From NCBI RefSeq assembly GCF_023074835.1, contig NZ_JALLGW010000001.1, positions 806,001 through 870,000 on the forward strand: a stretch of 64,000 nt of DNA, in the 5' to 3' direction. Below the pieces are notes generated by a model, which made no database searches, was not told the origin of the DNA, and saw nothing but the letters and a program-made list of their open reading frames with translations. Both the position numbers and the translations under genes were made by a program. How positions within the stretch are numbered: the stretch's first letter is position 1; every line of letters begins with the position of its first letter. Below, piece by piece: positions 9,076-17,779 of this stretch. This DNA is from Halomarina salina (GTDB taxonomy: Archaea; Halobacteriota; Halobacteria; Halobacteriales; Haloarculaceae).

Positions 9076-9611
9076 CGGCGAGCCTCCTCGGGGACGGCGG
9101 AATTGGTCGCGCGCTCGGCATCCTCGTCGCGTGCTGCCTCCAGACGAGCCTCGATGGCGGCGGCCCGGTCCGGTTCTCCTCTGGCGCGGTAGCCCGCGGC
9201 CTCGACGTCGAGGGGTATCACTGGTACCTCGCGTCCCTCGACGGTGCGGAACTCGCGCACCTCGGCGACGGGTGGGTCGGCGACCCACTCCCCGTCGATG
9301 TGGTGCTCGACGTCGCCCATCAACTCGACCTCGGTGCCGTGGAGCGACAGCGCACCGAAGTGCGAGCGAATCGTCTCGGTCTCGGCCTCTTCTGGGGGGA
9401 CCACGTCGCGTGTGACGTGGTCGGAGAACAGCTCCTCGATGCGGTAGACGCCGTCGGCGGTCGTCGCGAGGTCGACGTCGCCCGGCGAGACGTCGAACCC
9501 CCGGAGCGCGAGGTTCTCGCTCGCCGTCACCGCCCACGGCAGGTCGCTCGGCAGTCGGTCACACAGCGCGAGGAGGGCGTCGCGGTGCGGGGCCGACGAT
9601 GAGAAGGTCAT
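9072..9611 (-). CDS. Nucleotidyltransferase-like protein inside the aIF-1A/Rio1 operon
   Basis: 179 residues. The N-terminal half (LPWAVTASENLALRGF, then VSPGDVDLATTADGVYRIEELF) resembles the minimal nucleotidyltransferase fold, where a G-x-D-x-D-like motif binds metal; here PGDVDLAT supplies the two aspartates. A histidine-containing middle (EVELMGDVEHHIDG) and a helical C-terminus (AAIEARLEAARDEDAERA) follow. It may act on RNA or nucleotides in ribosome maturation, but that is inferred only from its place between aIF-1A (4 bases upstream) and rio1 (4-base overlap). Confidence 0.7.
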   Translation of the reverse strand: MTFSSSAPHRDALLALCDRLPSDLPWAVTASENLALRGFDVSPGDVDLATTADGVYRIEELFSDHVTRDVVPPEEAETETIRSHFGALSLHGTEVELMGDVEHHIDGEWVADPPVAEVREFRTVEGREVPVIPLDVEAAGYRARGEPDRAAAIEARLEAARDEDAERATNSAVPEEARR

Positions 9612-9615
9612 CGTG

Positions 9616-9900
9616 TCACTGGATGTGGCCCTCGCGTCGGAGCTGGTCCGCGTCCTGCTTCTCGTATCGCCAGGCGATGTCGGCCTTCTCGTCCTGCCAG
9701 TCCCACGGCTCGACGAGTACGACGTCGTCCTCGCGGATCCAGATGCGCTTCTGCATCCGCCCCGGTATCCGGGCGGTTCGGTCCTTCCCGTCCATGCATC
9801 GCACCTCCACCCGGTTGGCCCCGAGCATGTTGGTCACGACGGCGAACACCTCGTCGTCGTCGGGCATACGCAGGTCCTTCCTGCTGTCGCTGTCGCTCAT
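9616..9900 (-). CDS. eif1A: Translation initiation factor aIF-1A
   Basis: 94 residues of the S1-like OB fold: [36 protein letters not shown] and [12 protein letters not shown] are all family signatures. aIF-1A binds the A site of the small subunit and promotes scanning or start selection. It is the first gene of the aIF-1A / nucleotidyltransferase / rio1 operon; the next gene starts four bases after its stop. A TATA-like GCTTTAACC lies 24-32 bases upstream. Confidence 0.97.
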   Translation of the reverse strand: MSDSDSRKDLRMPDDDEVFAVVTNMLGANRVEVRCMDGKDRTARIPGRMQKRIWIREDDVVLVEPWDWQDEKADIAWRYEKQDADQLRREGHIQ

Positions 9901-9923
9901 GAGGGGCGTTTCGCAGAGCGGAC

Positions 9924-9932
9924 GGTTAAAGC
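9924..9932 (-). promoter_or_regulatory. TATA-like box of the aIF-1A operon
   Basis: Minus-strand GCTTTAACC centred 28 bases before the aIF-1A ATG at 9900, suggesting a leaderless operon transcript. Confidence 0.55.
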
Positions 9933-10055
9933 TTGCAGCGGTTCGGCCGTCCGCCCGCGGTGTGACCCGGTGAGCGCCGCGTTCGGCTCACCACGGATAG
10001 GTGGCCTGTGTGTCGACGCACCACAGTTATCAGGGCGGCGCGTGCAGTCGATTCC

Positions 10056-11123
10056 ATGCGCGCCGTCGTGTTCCAGGGAGCGGAAGAGCCGATGACAGTC
10101 GAGAACGTCGACCCACCCGAGTGTGACGACGACGGCGTCGTCGTCGAGACGGAAGCCTGCGGGGTCTGTCGGTCGGACTGGCACGCCTGGACCGGCGACT
10201 GGGACTGGATCGGACTCATGATGACGCCCGGTCTCGTCTTCGGCCACGAACCGGTCGGCCGCGTCGTCGAGGTCGGCGACGAGGTGTCGCGGGTCAGCGT
10301 CGGCGACCGCGTGACGACGCCGTTCAACATGTCCGACGGCACCTGCCGCCACTGTCGGGCCGGGCGGGGGAACATCTGCGAGAAGTCAGTTCCGATGGGA
10401 TTCGTCCAGTTCCAGCCCGGAGCGTTCGCCGAGCGGTTCCCCATCCGCGTCGCCGACCAGAACGCCGTCAAGATTCCCGACGGCATCGACCCGGTCGACG
10501 TGGCCGGTCTCGGCTGCCGCTTCGCCACCGCGTTCCACGGCGTCGCCCACCGCGTCGACGTCGAACCGGGCGACACCGTCGCCGTCCACGGCTGTGGCGG
10601 CGTCGGCCTCTCGGCGGTCCACGTCGCCGACGCCCTCGGCGGCCGGGTCGTCGCCGTCGACATCGACGAGGCGAGCCTGGAGATGGCCCGCGAACTCGGC
10701 GCGGCCGAGACGGTGAACCCGAGCGAGGTACAGGACGTCCCCCAGGCGGTCAAGAAGTGCACGCCCAAGTCCCGCGGCGTCGACGTGAGCGTCGACGCCC
10801 TCGGCATCGCCGCGACCTGCCGCAACTCGGTGAACTCGCTGGCGAAGGGCGGCCAGCACCTCCAGATCGGTCTCACCACGGGCGAGGAGGAGGGCGAGGT
10901 GTCCCTGCCCGTCGACACGATGGTCACCGACGAACGCGAGTTCTACGGCTCGTACGGCATGCCGCCCCACGAGTACGAGGAGATCTTCGCGATGATGGAC
11001 GCCGGCAAACTCGACCCCGGCCGCATCGTCACCGAGACCATCTCGCTGGAGGAGGTGCCCGACGTGGTCTCCAGCATGGACGACTACGGCACCGTCGGCA
11101 TCCCCGTCTGTAACGAGTTCTAA
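10056..11123 (+). CDS. Zinc-dependent medium-chain alcohol dehydrogenase
   Basis: 355 residues. Catalytic zinc ligands are in CGVCRSD (Cys38), GHE (His64-Glu65) and GLGCR (Cys154). The structural-zinc lobe is D-x2-C-x2-C-x7-C (Asp94, Cys97, Cys100, Cys108), so an aspartate stands where most family members have the first cysteine. Rossmann motif VHGCGGVGLSAVHVA follows for NAD(P). It oxidises an alcohol or polyol, or reduces an aldehyde; substrate unknown. The ATG at 10056 was chosen because AGTTATCA (10025-10032) is centred 28 bases upstream, indicating a leaderless transcript. It stands alone, divergent from the aIF-1A operon. Confidence 0.9.
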   Translation: MRAVVFQGAEEPMTVENVDPPECDDDGVVVETEACGVCRSDWHAWTGDWDWIGLMMTPGLVFGHEPVGRVVEVGDEVSRVSVGDRVTTPFNMSDGTCRHCRAGRGNICEKSVPMGFVQFQPGAFAERFPIRVADQNAVKIPDGIDPVDVAGLGCRFATAFHGVAHRVDVEPGDTVAVHGCGGVGLSAVHVADALGGRVVAVDIDEASLEMARELGAAETVNPSEVQDVPQAVKKCTPKSRGVDVSVDALGIAATCRNSVNSLAKGGQHLQIGLTTGEEEGEVSLPVDTMVTDEREFYGSYGMPPHEYEEIFAMMDAGKLDPGRIVTETISLEEVPDVVSSMDDYGTVGIPVCNEF

Positions 11124-11217
11124 GCCACCGTCTCGCCGCGGCGAGGGCGTTTCGTTCGCCGACGCTCGCTCGCGGTACGACAGCACCCGCAGTCAGTTCA
11201 GCCCGGCAATCGCGGCC

Positions 11218-11225
11218 TTTTATCA
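11218..11225 (+). promoter_or_regulatory. TATA-like box of small membrane protein gene
   Basis: TTTTATCA centred 26 bases before the ATG at 11248. Confidence 0.5.
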
Positions 11226-11247
11226 GTTCACTCGTCGTTCAGCCGGT

Positions 11248-11436
11248 ATGTTCGGCAAACTCGGTACGACGGGGGTCGCGGGTATCCTCCTGCTCGTCGG
11301 TGGTATCGCGCTCGTCGCCGTGGAGAACGTCGTCGTCGCGGGCGGGATGGCGCTGATGCTCGTCGGTCTGCTACTGGTCGCCCGGGGGCTCATCGGGTCG
11401 ATGATGTCCGCGTTCGGGATGGACGGGATGTTCTGA
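11248..11436 (+). CDS. Small two-helix membrane protein
   Basis: 62 residues: a short N-terminus (MFGKLGTTG), a first hydrophobic helix (VAGILLLVGGIALVAV) and a second (MALMLVGLLLVARGLIG), ending with a Met/Phe-rich tail (MMSAFGMDGMF). This is a conserved haloarchaeal protein type with no function known to me. The TATA-like TTTTATCA upstream supports it being real. It converges with the DUF460 gene, eight bases between stops. Confidence 0.75.
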   Translation: MFGKLGTTGVAGILLLVGGIALVAVENVVVAGGMALMLVGLLLVARGLIGSMMSAFGMDGMF

Positions 11437-11444
11437 GCGGGTCG

Positions 11445-13424
11445 TCAACTGTCGCTGCGTGACTCGCCGGCGCGGTGTTCGCTGATGAGGCGGTCGACCA
11501 TCTCGCCCTGCTTCGCCTTCCGGCGCTCGGCGGCACGGTCCTCCCAGTCGTCGATGGCCGCCTCGACGGCCGCCTCCTCGGCGACGGCGAGTTCGTCTAT
11601 CTCCTGTACGTCGACCATCTCGGCGGGAGCGACCGGTATCTCTTGGTCGAACAGCACCTCGTCGGCGGCGTCCGAGAGGCCGCCCTGCCGCAGGACGACG
11701 CGGGGGTCGGTCTCGGCGAGGCGTTCGGCGGTGGACCGGCCCGCGCCGGAGGCGTCGCGGAGGAACACCACGTCGCCGGCGGCGAGGCCGAACTGCTCGT
11801 CGGCGGCGTCGATAGCGCCGGTCGTGAACTGGGCGACGATTTTGACGGGGACGAGCCCCTGGCGTGCCTCGGCCACGTCGGCGAAGTTCGAGTGGTCGAG
11901 CTTCCAGAGGTCCTTCAGGCGGTCGAGTTTCCGTTCGGCGTCCTCGGTCGCCTCGCGTTGCTCGTCGAGTTCGCGTTCGAGGCGCTCGGTCTCGCGTTCG
12001 AGGCGGGTCACCTCGCGGCGCTCGCGGGCCTCGCGCCGTTCCTCGCGGCGGGCCTCGCTGAGTTCGTCCTCGTACTCCGCGATGCGCTCGTCCTTCTGCT
12101 CGATGGTCCCGCGGAGGTCCTCGACCTGCGATTCGAGGCGGTTGGCGCGGGCTTCGAGGCGCTTGATACGCTTCTCCTCGGGAGTCAGTTCGCGCTCGAC
12201 GTGCTCGTGGCTCTCCTCCTCGTGCTCCTCGTCCTCGGTGAGGGCGTCGATGGCGGCCTCGACGCTCTCGTCGCGCCCGAGGACGCGGGCGGTCACCTCG
12301 CCGAGGTCCAGCGGCGCGGGAGTCTTCCGCGCGATGCGGTCGAGCTGGTCCTCGTGGGCGTCGTGGGCGAACAGCGCGGCGGCCATCGCGTCCCGCTGGT
12401 GGTCGTCGTCGTAGCCCTCCTCGCGGGTGCGGTGCTGTTTCGTGTCCACCGGCAGGTCCCGGTCGGGTTCCCAGCCGACGGCGTCGAAACTCCGCCGGAA
12501 CTTCTCGACGGTCTCGGGCATCGGCGTCACGTCCGCCGCGACGAGCAGCGGACGGCCGCGTTCGATGATCCACTCGGTCACCTCGGCGGTGTCGGCGGTG
12601 CGCGTCGAGAGGACGTCCAGCACCTCGCCGCCGAGGCCGACGATGGCCACCGCGGTGGTCGTGCCGGGGTCGATGCCGACGAACACGTGGTCGCGGCGCT
12701 TGGCGAGCGGTTCGAACTCGATGCCGTCGCGTCGCTCGCGCTCTATCTCGACGCGGACGTCGCCCGACCGGGTCCGGGAGACCGGGATGTCCTGCGGTCG
12801 GGCCTGCACCTCGAACACCGCCCGCGAGAGGCCGCCGTACTTCTCGACGCGCTCGACCTCGTAGTCGAGCCCGGCCTCGTCGAGCGTCCGCTCGACCTCG
12901 CGGGCCTTCCCCTGGACGTTGCCGTGGATGCGCCGGGTGTAGCGGTCCTCGCTCCACCCGCCCTTGCCGGTCGAGCGGCCGCGAGCGACCTTGACGCTCG
13001 TCGTGTCGGAGAACGCCCGGACCTCCTGACCGACGTTGGCCGCGGCGAGACGGGCCGACGCCTCGGCCTCCTTCATCGGCTTCTTCCCGTAGGGGACGCC
13101 GTGGCGGGAGGCGACTCTGGAGAGGGGTTCCGGGCGGTTCGCGCCGGTCACCTGGACGAGCTTCGTCTCGGCGGGTAACGAGTCGAGGAAGTGGACGAGC
13201 GCGTCCTTGTCGGCCGCGAGTTCGTACATGTTGTCCGTCGCGACCATCGCCGGCTTCTCCCGCTCGACGAGCCGTCGGAGCTTCCGGAGGGAGACGACGT
13301 CCCGGTCGAGCTGTTCGCCGTCGAACGCGACGACGGCGTACTGGGGGGCGTCGCCGCGGACGTCGCCGCTCTGCACGTCGACGCCGAACACGACCGCGTC
13401 GAGCGCACTCGTGCGGGTACTCAC
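11445..13424 (-). CDS. DUF460 protein with RuvC/YqgF-like domain and coiled coil
   Basis: 659 residues. The N-terminal part (VVFGVDVQSGDVRG) and a second RNase H-like core (VFVGIDPGTTTAVAIVG, about 247-263) fit archaeal COG2433/DUF460 proteins. A long charged coiled coil (about 420-520, REERREARERREVTRLER) and a C-terminal alpha/beta domain follow. The RuvC/YqgF resemblance suggests a nuclease or nucleic-acid-binding role, not demonstrated. The start is GTG at 13424: minus-strand AATTTAAGC at 13447-13456 is centred 28 bases upstream and no ATG fits better. It is followed upstream by rnz on the same strand. Confidence 0.88.
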   Translation of the reverse strand: MSTRTSALDAVVFGVDVQSGDVRGDAPQYAVVAFDGEQLDRDVVSLRKLRRLVEREKPAMVATDNMYELAADKDALVHFLDSLPAETKLVQVTGANRPEPLSRVASRHGVPYGKKPMKEAEASARLAAANVGQEVRAFSDTTSVKVARGRSTGKGGWSEDRYTRRIHGNVQGKAREVERTLDEAGLDYEVERVEKYGGLSRAVFEVQARPQDIPVSRTRSGDVRVEIERERRDGIEFEPLAKRRDHVFVGIDPGTTTAVAIVGLGGEVLDVLSTRTADTAEVTEWIIERGRPLLVAADVTPMPETVEKFRRSFDAVGWEPDRDLPVDTKQHRTREEGYDDDHQRDAMAAALFAHDAHEDQLDRIARKTPAPLDLGEVTARVLGRDESVEAAIDALTEDEEHEEESHEHVERELTPEEKRIKRLEARANRLESQVEDLRGTIEQKDERIAEYEDELSEARREERREARERREVTRLERETERLERELDEQREATEDAERKLDRLKDLWKLDHSNFADVAEARQGLVPVKIVAQFTTGAIDAADEQFGLAAGDVVFLRDASGAGRSTAERLAETDPRVVLRQGGLSDAADEVLFDQEIPVAPAEMVDVQEIDELAVAEEAAVEAAIDDWEDRAAERRKAKQGEMVDRLISEHRAGESRSDS

Positions 13425-13520
13425 GAGGTGTGGTAGGGCGACGCTCGGCTTAAATTCCGCGCCGGGCGCGACGCCTGCGTGCGCACTCGACGGACGCGAC
13501 GGTGGTCAGCCGTCCGCGGT

Positions 13521-14441
13521 TCACTCGGCGTCGGGGAACGGCACGTCGAGTTCCCGTCCGTCCTCGGCGACGAACGCCTCGGGGAACGCTTCGCGTGCCT
13601 GCTCGCCGAGGTGGCCGGCGTAGCCGCCGTACCGGGAGGAGACGTGTGTGAGCGCGAGTCGCTTCACGCCGGCGCGAGCGGCGAGTTCGGCGGCCCCGCG
13701 GGCCGTCGCGTGCCCCGTCTGGGGGGCGCGCTCGGCGTCCTCGTCGGCGAACGTCGCGTCGTGGATGAGCAGGTCAGCGTTCTCGGCGGCGCGTTCGACG
13801 GGCTTCGAGGGGCGCGTGTCGCCGGTGTAGACCACCCGGCGGCCTGGTCGTGGGTCGCCGACGACCTGTTCGGGGTCGACGACGGTGCCGTCCTCCAGTT
13901 CGACGGACTCGCCGTCGTGGAGCTTCGAGAACTTCGGGCCGACCGGGACGCCGAGCTCCTCGGCGCGGTCGCGGTCGAACCGGCCCTTCCGGTCGTCCTC
14001 GACGAGGGCGTAACCGACCGACGTGGTTCGGTGGTCCGTCTCGAACGCACGGACCTCGAACTCGTCGCCGCGCAGGGCGACCGCCCCCGGCGACACCTCG
14101 TCGACGCGGACGGGGTAGGAGGGCCGCGTCCCGGCGACCGAGAGCAGGTCCTCGACGTCGGGTTTCGTCCCCGAGGGCGTGTGGATGGCGAGGGCCTCGT
14201 CTCGCTCGTTGAAGTCCCAGGTCTGGAGCAGGCCGGGGAGGCCCAGGACGTGGTCGCCGTGGAGGTGGGTGAGGAAGACGTGCGAGATGTCGAAGCCGGT
14301 GTTGAAGCGCATCATCTGGCGCTGGGTCCCCTCGCCGACGTCGAACAGGAACCGCTCGCCCTCCCGCCGCAGACAGACCGCACTCGTGTTGCGCTCGGTC
14401 GTCGGGATGGCCCCGCTGGTCCCGAGGAACGTGACGTGCAT
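13521..14441 (-). CDS. rnz: Ribonuclease Z
   Basis: 306 residues of the short RNase Z type, which trims the 3' trailer from tRNA precursors. The metallo-beta-lactamase motif HLHGDH is at 59-64, preceded by the family start MHVTFLGTSGAIPTTERNTS. Further ligands lie in VVYTGDTRPS, LLIHDATFA and LALTHVSSRY, so the catalytic set looks complete. The flexible arm for tRNA binding lies in the middle. It is 96 bases upstream of the DUF460 gene on the same strand; GCTATCC near 14467-14473 (minus strand) is a TATA-like box at the leaderless distance. Confidence 0.96.
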   Translation of the reverse strand: MHVTFLGTSGAIPTTERNTSAVCLRREGERFLFDVGEGTQRQMMRFNTGFDISHVFLTHLHGDHVLGLPGLLQTWDFNERDEALAIHTPSGTKPDVEDLLSVAGTRPSYPVRVDEVSPGAVALRGDEFEVRAFETDHRTTSVGYALVEDDRKGRFDRDRAEELGVPVGPKFSKLHDGESVELEDGTVVDPEQVVGDPRPGRRVVYTGDTRPSKPVERAAENADLLIHDATFADEDAERAPQTGHATARGAAELAARAGVKRLALTHVSSRYGGYAGHLGEQAREAFPEAFVAEDGRELDVPFPDAE

Positions 14442-14529
14442 ACTCCCGATTCGCCGTGGGCGTCGGATAGCGGTGTCGAATCGCCCGACGTGCGGGAAGC
14501 TTTTTCACGGCAAATCGTCTCTCGGTAGT

Positions 14530-15078
14530 ATGACTGGCGAGTCGTGGCGCGAGAAGGTCATCGCGATACTGCCGATGCTCATCCTCGGTCTCGGCTTCCT
14601 GGACCTCTTCATGGACGTCCTCCCCGGCGTCCCGTTCTACCTCGTCTTCGTCGTTGGGTTCGCCGTCGTCCTCCCTATCGCGGCCATCCTGCTCAGCGTC
14701 GAGGACGACGACGGAGACGGCGACGGCGAGTTCGTGAGCGGGTTCGAACGCGAGATGGAGCGGTTCGGCCACCGGATGGAACGGTTCGGCGAGCGGATGG
14801 AGCGGACGTTCGAGGGCACCCCTCGACGAGACGGACGAGAGGGGCGAGACCGACGAGAGAACGACACCCACCGACAGACCGGCGCTGACGACGTTCCAGA
14901 CGCCGAGACGAACAACCGCGACGCCATCGAGACGCTCCGGCAGCGCTACGCGAACGGCGACCTCACCGACGCGCAGTTCGAGGCGAAACTCGACCGCCTG
15001 CTGGAGACCGACACCCCCGAGAACGCCCAGGAGTGGCGCGAACGAGAGCGCCACCGGGAGCGAGCGGGGGACCGTTAG
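14530..15078 (+). CDS. Membrane protein with C-terminal SHOCT domain
   Basis: 182 residues: two membrane helices near the N-terminus (AILPMLILGLGFLDLFMDVL and FYLVFVVGFAVVLPIAAILL), a charged middle with a repeated MERFGxRMER pattern, and a C-terminal SHOCT segment (AIETLRQRYANGDLTDAQFE), a short helical module often at the ends of membrane proteins. Function unknown; oligomerisation is commonly suggested for SHOCT. GCTTTTTCA (14499-14507) is centred 27 bases upstream and fixes the ATG at 14530, well downstream of the longest possible reading frame. Confidence 0.83.
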   Translation: MTGESWREKVIAILPMLILGLGFLDLFMDVLPGVPFYLVFVVGFAVVLPIAAILLSVEDDDGDGDGEFVSGFEREMERFGHRMERFGERMERTFEGTPRRDGREGRDRRENDTHRQTGADDVPDAETNNRDAIETLRQRYANGDLTDAQFEAKLDRLLETDTPENAQEWRERERHRERAGDR

Positions 15079-15388
15079 CGGTAGCACGGCACACGCCGCC
15101 GTCGAGCCGAATTCCACCGTCTGGCGACGGCGCGAGTCGTGTGCGTGAGGATTCCGCCATAACCGACGGCGGACTGTCCGTCCGATTCGACCGTCTGCAA
15201 CCTCGTGATGCGGCCAATACTGCCGTTTTCCACCCGCCGACTCGCACCGGGCGAACGAGTCGGATTCGGAGAACGACACGTCAGTAAACCGACCGAAATT
15301 CACGTGAAACCGCAGTACTACGGCGGTGTCGTCCGACTCGGTATAGCCACACAGCTTATGTACGAAGCCGTGACTATCTCGGGCCGTA
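15079..15388 (+). other. 310-base gap with a palindrome before the lipoprotein gene
   Basis: No credible gene. It contains the perfect 10-base palindrome TTCACGTGAA at 15299-15308 and a TATA-like GCTTATGT at 15354-15361, 28-35 bases before the lipoprotein ATG. The palindrome could be an operator about 50 bases upstream of the promoter. Nothing else was seen. Confidence 0.5.
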
Positions 15389-16306
15389 ATGAAACGAGCG
15401 GCAGCCGCGGTGCTGGTTGTCTCGATGCTGGTACTCGCGGGCTGTTCCGCGACGCTCCCCGGAACGAACGCCGAGGAGACCGGGACGGTACAGCTGTACG
15501 TCAGCGACGAGCGGAACGCCATCGACCAGTTCTCCCGTCTCGACGTCACCGTCACGGGCGTCGCCTTCCGGACGGCCGAGCAGTCGCCCGAGGCCGCGAC
15601 GACGGCGACGAACGTCACCGGGAGCGGGTTGCCGACCGACGCGACCGATGCGACCGACGACTGGGAGCGCCACGCCGTCGAGAACGTCACCGTCGACCTG
15701 ACCCGGTTGCAGGGCGAGAACGCGACTCGCCTCGGGAACCTCACCGTCGCGAGCGGCGACTACGGCGCCGTCCGGCTGGACGTCGCCGCGGCCGAGGGGA
15801 CCCTGCAGGACGGCGAGCGCGTCGACGTGACGCTGCCGAGCGACCGACTGCGACTGGACGACCGGTTCACGGTCGAGTCGGGGAGCGAGGTCGAGTTCGT
15901 CTTCGACGTCACCGTGGTCGACGCGGGCGACAGCGGGCGGTTCGTGCTGAAACCGGTCGCCAGCGAGTCCGGGACCGACCGGACCGTCCGACTCGTCGAC
16001 GCGACGGTCGACACCCCGCTCGCCGCCGGCGCGAACGTCGGCGATCAGTCGGGGACCGGAGCGAGGACGAGCGAGGACCTCGAACTGCACGTGGACGGGA
16101 TGCCCGCACCCGGACAGACGGTGACCGTCCGGGCGACGAGGGACGACGCCCCGGTGACGGGCGCACGGGTCCTCGTCGACGGCGAATCGGTGGGGACGAC
16201 GGACGCCGACGGGGCGCTCGACGTGACGCTCCCGTCGAGCGGTGAGACCACGCTGCGCGTCGAACACGGCTCGGCGTCGGTCGACGCGCACCTGGTGTTC
16301 GGCTGA
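15389..16306 (+). CDS. DUF4382 lipoprotein
   Basis: 305 residues. The signal peptide ends in a lipobox (MLVLAGCS, Cys19), so the mature protein is lipid-anchored outside the cell. The first domain, beginning GTVQLYVSDERNAIDQFSRL with the typical VTVTGVAF strand, is DUF4382. The second half (from about 230) resembles a carboxypeptidase-regulatory/Ig-like beta sandwich (PVTGARVLVDGESVGTTDADG). Acidic throughout, as usual for exported haloarchaeal proteins. Function unknown; ligand binding or surface attachment is possible. Confidence 0.87.
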   Translation: MKRAAAAVLVVSMLVLAGCSATLPGTNAEETGTVQLYVSDERNAIDQFSRLDVTVTGVAFRTAEQSPEAATTATNVTGSGLPTDATDATDDWERHAVENVTVDLTRLQGENATRLGNLTVASGDYGAVRLDVAAAEGTLQDGERVDVTLPSDRLRLDDRFTVESGSEVEFVFDVTVVDAGDSGRFVLKPVASESGTDRTVRLVDATVDTPLAAGANVGDQSGTGARTSEDLELHVDGMPAPGQTVTVRATRDDAPVTGARVLVDGESVGTTDADGALDVTLPSSGETTLRVEHGSASVDAHLVFG

Positions 16307-16408
16307 GCGGCCGGAACGCACGACGTAACAGCCGTCGCTCGCCTCCCGTCTCCCCGGTCGGACGCCGCAGACCGACCGATTGATAGCCGTCGGTCGGCAC
16401 CCTCCTCC

Positions 16409-17404
16409 ATGGACGCCCCGCTGTGGACCGAGACGCACGCGCCGTCGCTCGAGGACCTCCCACAGGCCGGGGTCCGCGACGCGCTCGGGCGGGCCGTCGA
16501 CGAACCGATGAACGTCGTCGTCTACGGACCCAAGGGGTCGGGCAAGACCGCCGGAGTCCGCGCGCTCGCCGACGCGGCCCACGAGAGCGAGAACGACTAC
16601 GTCGAACTGAACGTCGACGACTTCTTCTCCCGGCGGAAGACGGAGATAAAGAACGACCCCCGGTTCGAGCGGTTCCTCGTCGGCCGCTCGCGCATGTCGA
16701 AACGCGACATGATCAACCACGTCCTCAAGGAGTCCGCGAGCTACGCTCCCGTCTCTGGGTCCTACCGGACCATCCTGCTCGACAACGCCGAGGCCATCCG
16801 CGAGGACTTCCAGCAGGCGCTGCGCCGGGTGATGGAGCGCCACCACCGGACGACGCAGTTCGTCATCGCCACGCGCCAGCCATCGAAGCTCATCCCGCCC
16901 ATCCGCTCGCGCTGTTTCGACGTCCCCGTCCGCGCGCCGACCCACGACGAGGTGGTCGGCGTCCTCGAACCCATCGTCGAGGCGGAGGACGTCGAGTACG
17001 ACGACGACGGCATCGAGTACGTCGCGGGCTACGCCGAGGGGGACGTCCGACGGGCCATCCTCGGCGCACAGACGACCGTCGAGCAGGAGGGCGAACTGAC
17101 GATGCAGACCGCCTACGAGGCGCTCGGTCAACTGGGCCTGACCGCCCGCGTCGAGGAGATGCTGGACGCCGCACTCGACGGCGAGTTCTCGGACGCCCGG
17201 AAGACGCTCGACGACCTGCTGGTCGACGAGGGGTACGACGGGGGAGAGATACTCGACGACCTGTTGCGCGTCTCGCGGTCACGCCGGTCGGGTCGTGAAC
17301 TGGCCGAACTCCACCGCCTCGCTGGCGAGGTCGACCTCGACCTCGCGGAGGGGACGAGCGACCGCATCCACCTCGCCCACCTGCTCGCAGAACTGGGTCG
17401 CTAG
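16409..17404 (+). CDS. rfcC: Replication factor C small-subunit-like ATPase (RfcC type)
   Basis: 331 residues of an AAA+ clamp-loader subunit. Walker A GPKGSGKT is at 40-47 and the RFC box RSRC at 166-169. At the Walker B position the sequence is LLDNAEAI (123-130) rather than the usual LDEAD, so the second acidic residue is replaced by Asn with Glu two places later. Haloarchaea carry two small RFC subunits and this fits the divergent second one. A full clamp loader would also need RfcA and RfcB, not in this window; pcn is at 35.1 kb. A TTGATAG box around 16380-16386 precedes the ATG. Confidence 0.85.
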   Translation: MDAPLWTETHAPSLEDLPQAGVRDALGRAVDEPMNVVVYGPKGSGKTAGVRALADAAHESENDYVELNVDDFFSRRKTEIKNDPRFERFLVGRSRMSKRDMINHVLKESASYAPVSGSYRTILLDNAEAIREDFQQALRRVMERHHRTTQFVIATRQPSKLIPPIRSRCFDVPVRAPTHDEVVGVLEPIVEAEDVEYDDDGIEYVAGYAEGDVRRAILGAQTTVEQEGELTMQTAYEALGQLGLTARVEEMLDAALDGEFSDARKTLDDLLVDEGYDGGEILDDLLRVSRSRRSGRELAELHRLAGEVDLDLAEGTSDRIHLAHLLAELGR

Positions 17405-17748
17405 CGGGTCGAGGTGGAGGCGTCGTCGACCGGCCCCGACCCGCGTCGGGACGGGGTGACCTCGATTCGGCCGTCGGTAGTGATGGTCACCTCGAACTCC
17501 CCGACGGGGAACGTCACCCGGCCCTCGAACCGAGCGCTGCCGTCGTATATCTGCGTGTACACCCGTTCGAAGACGACCGAGTCTATCGCCTCGTCGAGGA
17601 CCGTCCCGGCCGCCTCGACGTCGGTCTCCATCGCCTCCGCGAGACAGGAGAGCAGCGCCGGGACGAGCCCCGGCGACAGGCCGTCACTGGCGACCCAGAC
17701 GACTCGCTCACCCGAGCGCTCGACGGCGTCACGCCCCCCGGAGTTCAT
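17401..17748 (-). CDS. HalOD1 output domain protein
   Basis: 115 residues; the C-terminal part (GRVTFPVGEFEVTITTDGRI) matches the HalOD1 output module found alone or attached to haloarchaeal sensor proteins. The N-terminus (SGERVVWVASDGLSPGLVPA) is less typical. No catalytic motif. It lies 31 bases downstream of an HTH gene on the same strand, so the two are probably cotranscribed as a DNA-binding/output pair. Its stop overlaps the end of rfcC by four bases, convergently. Confidence 0.72.
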   Translation of the reverse strand: MNSGGRDAVERSGERVVWVASDGLSPGLVPALLSCLAEAMETDVEAAGTVLDEAIDSVVFERVYTQIYDGSARFEGRVTFPVGEFEVTITTDGRIEVTPSRRGSGPVDDASTSTR

Positions 17749-17779
17749 CCCATCCCCCGATTCGTACTCCGACCATCGC

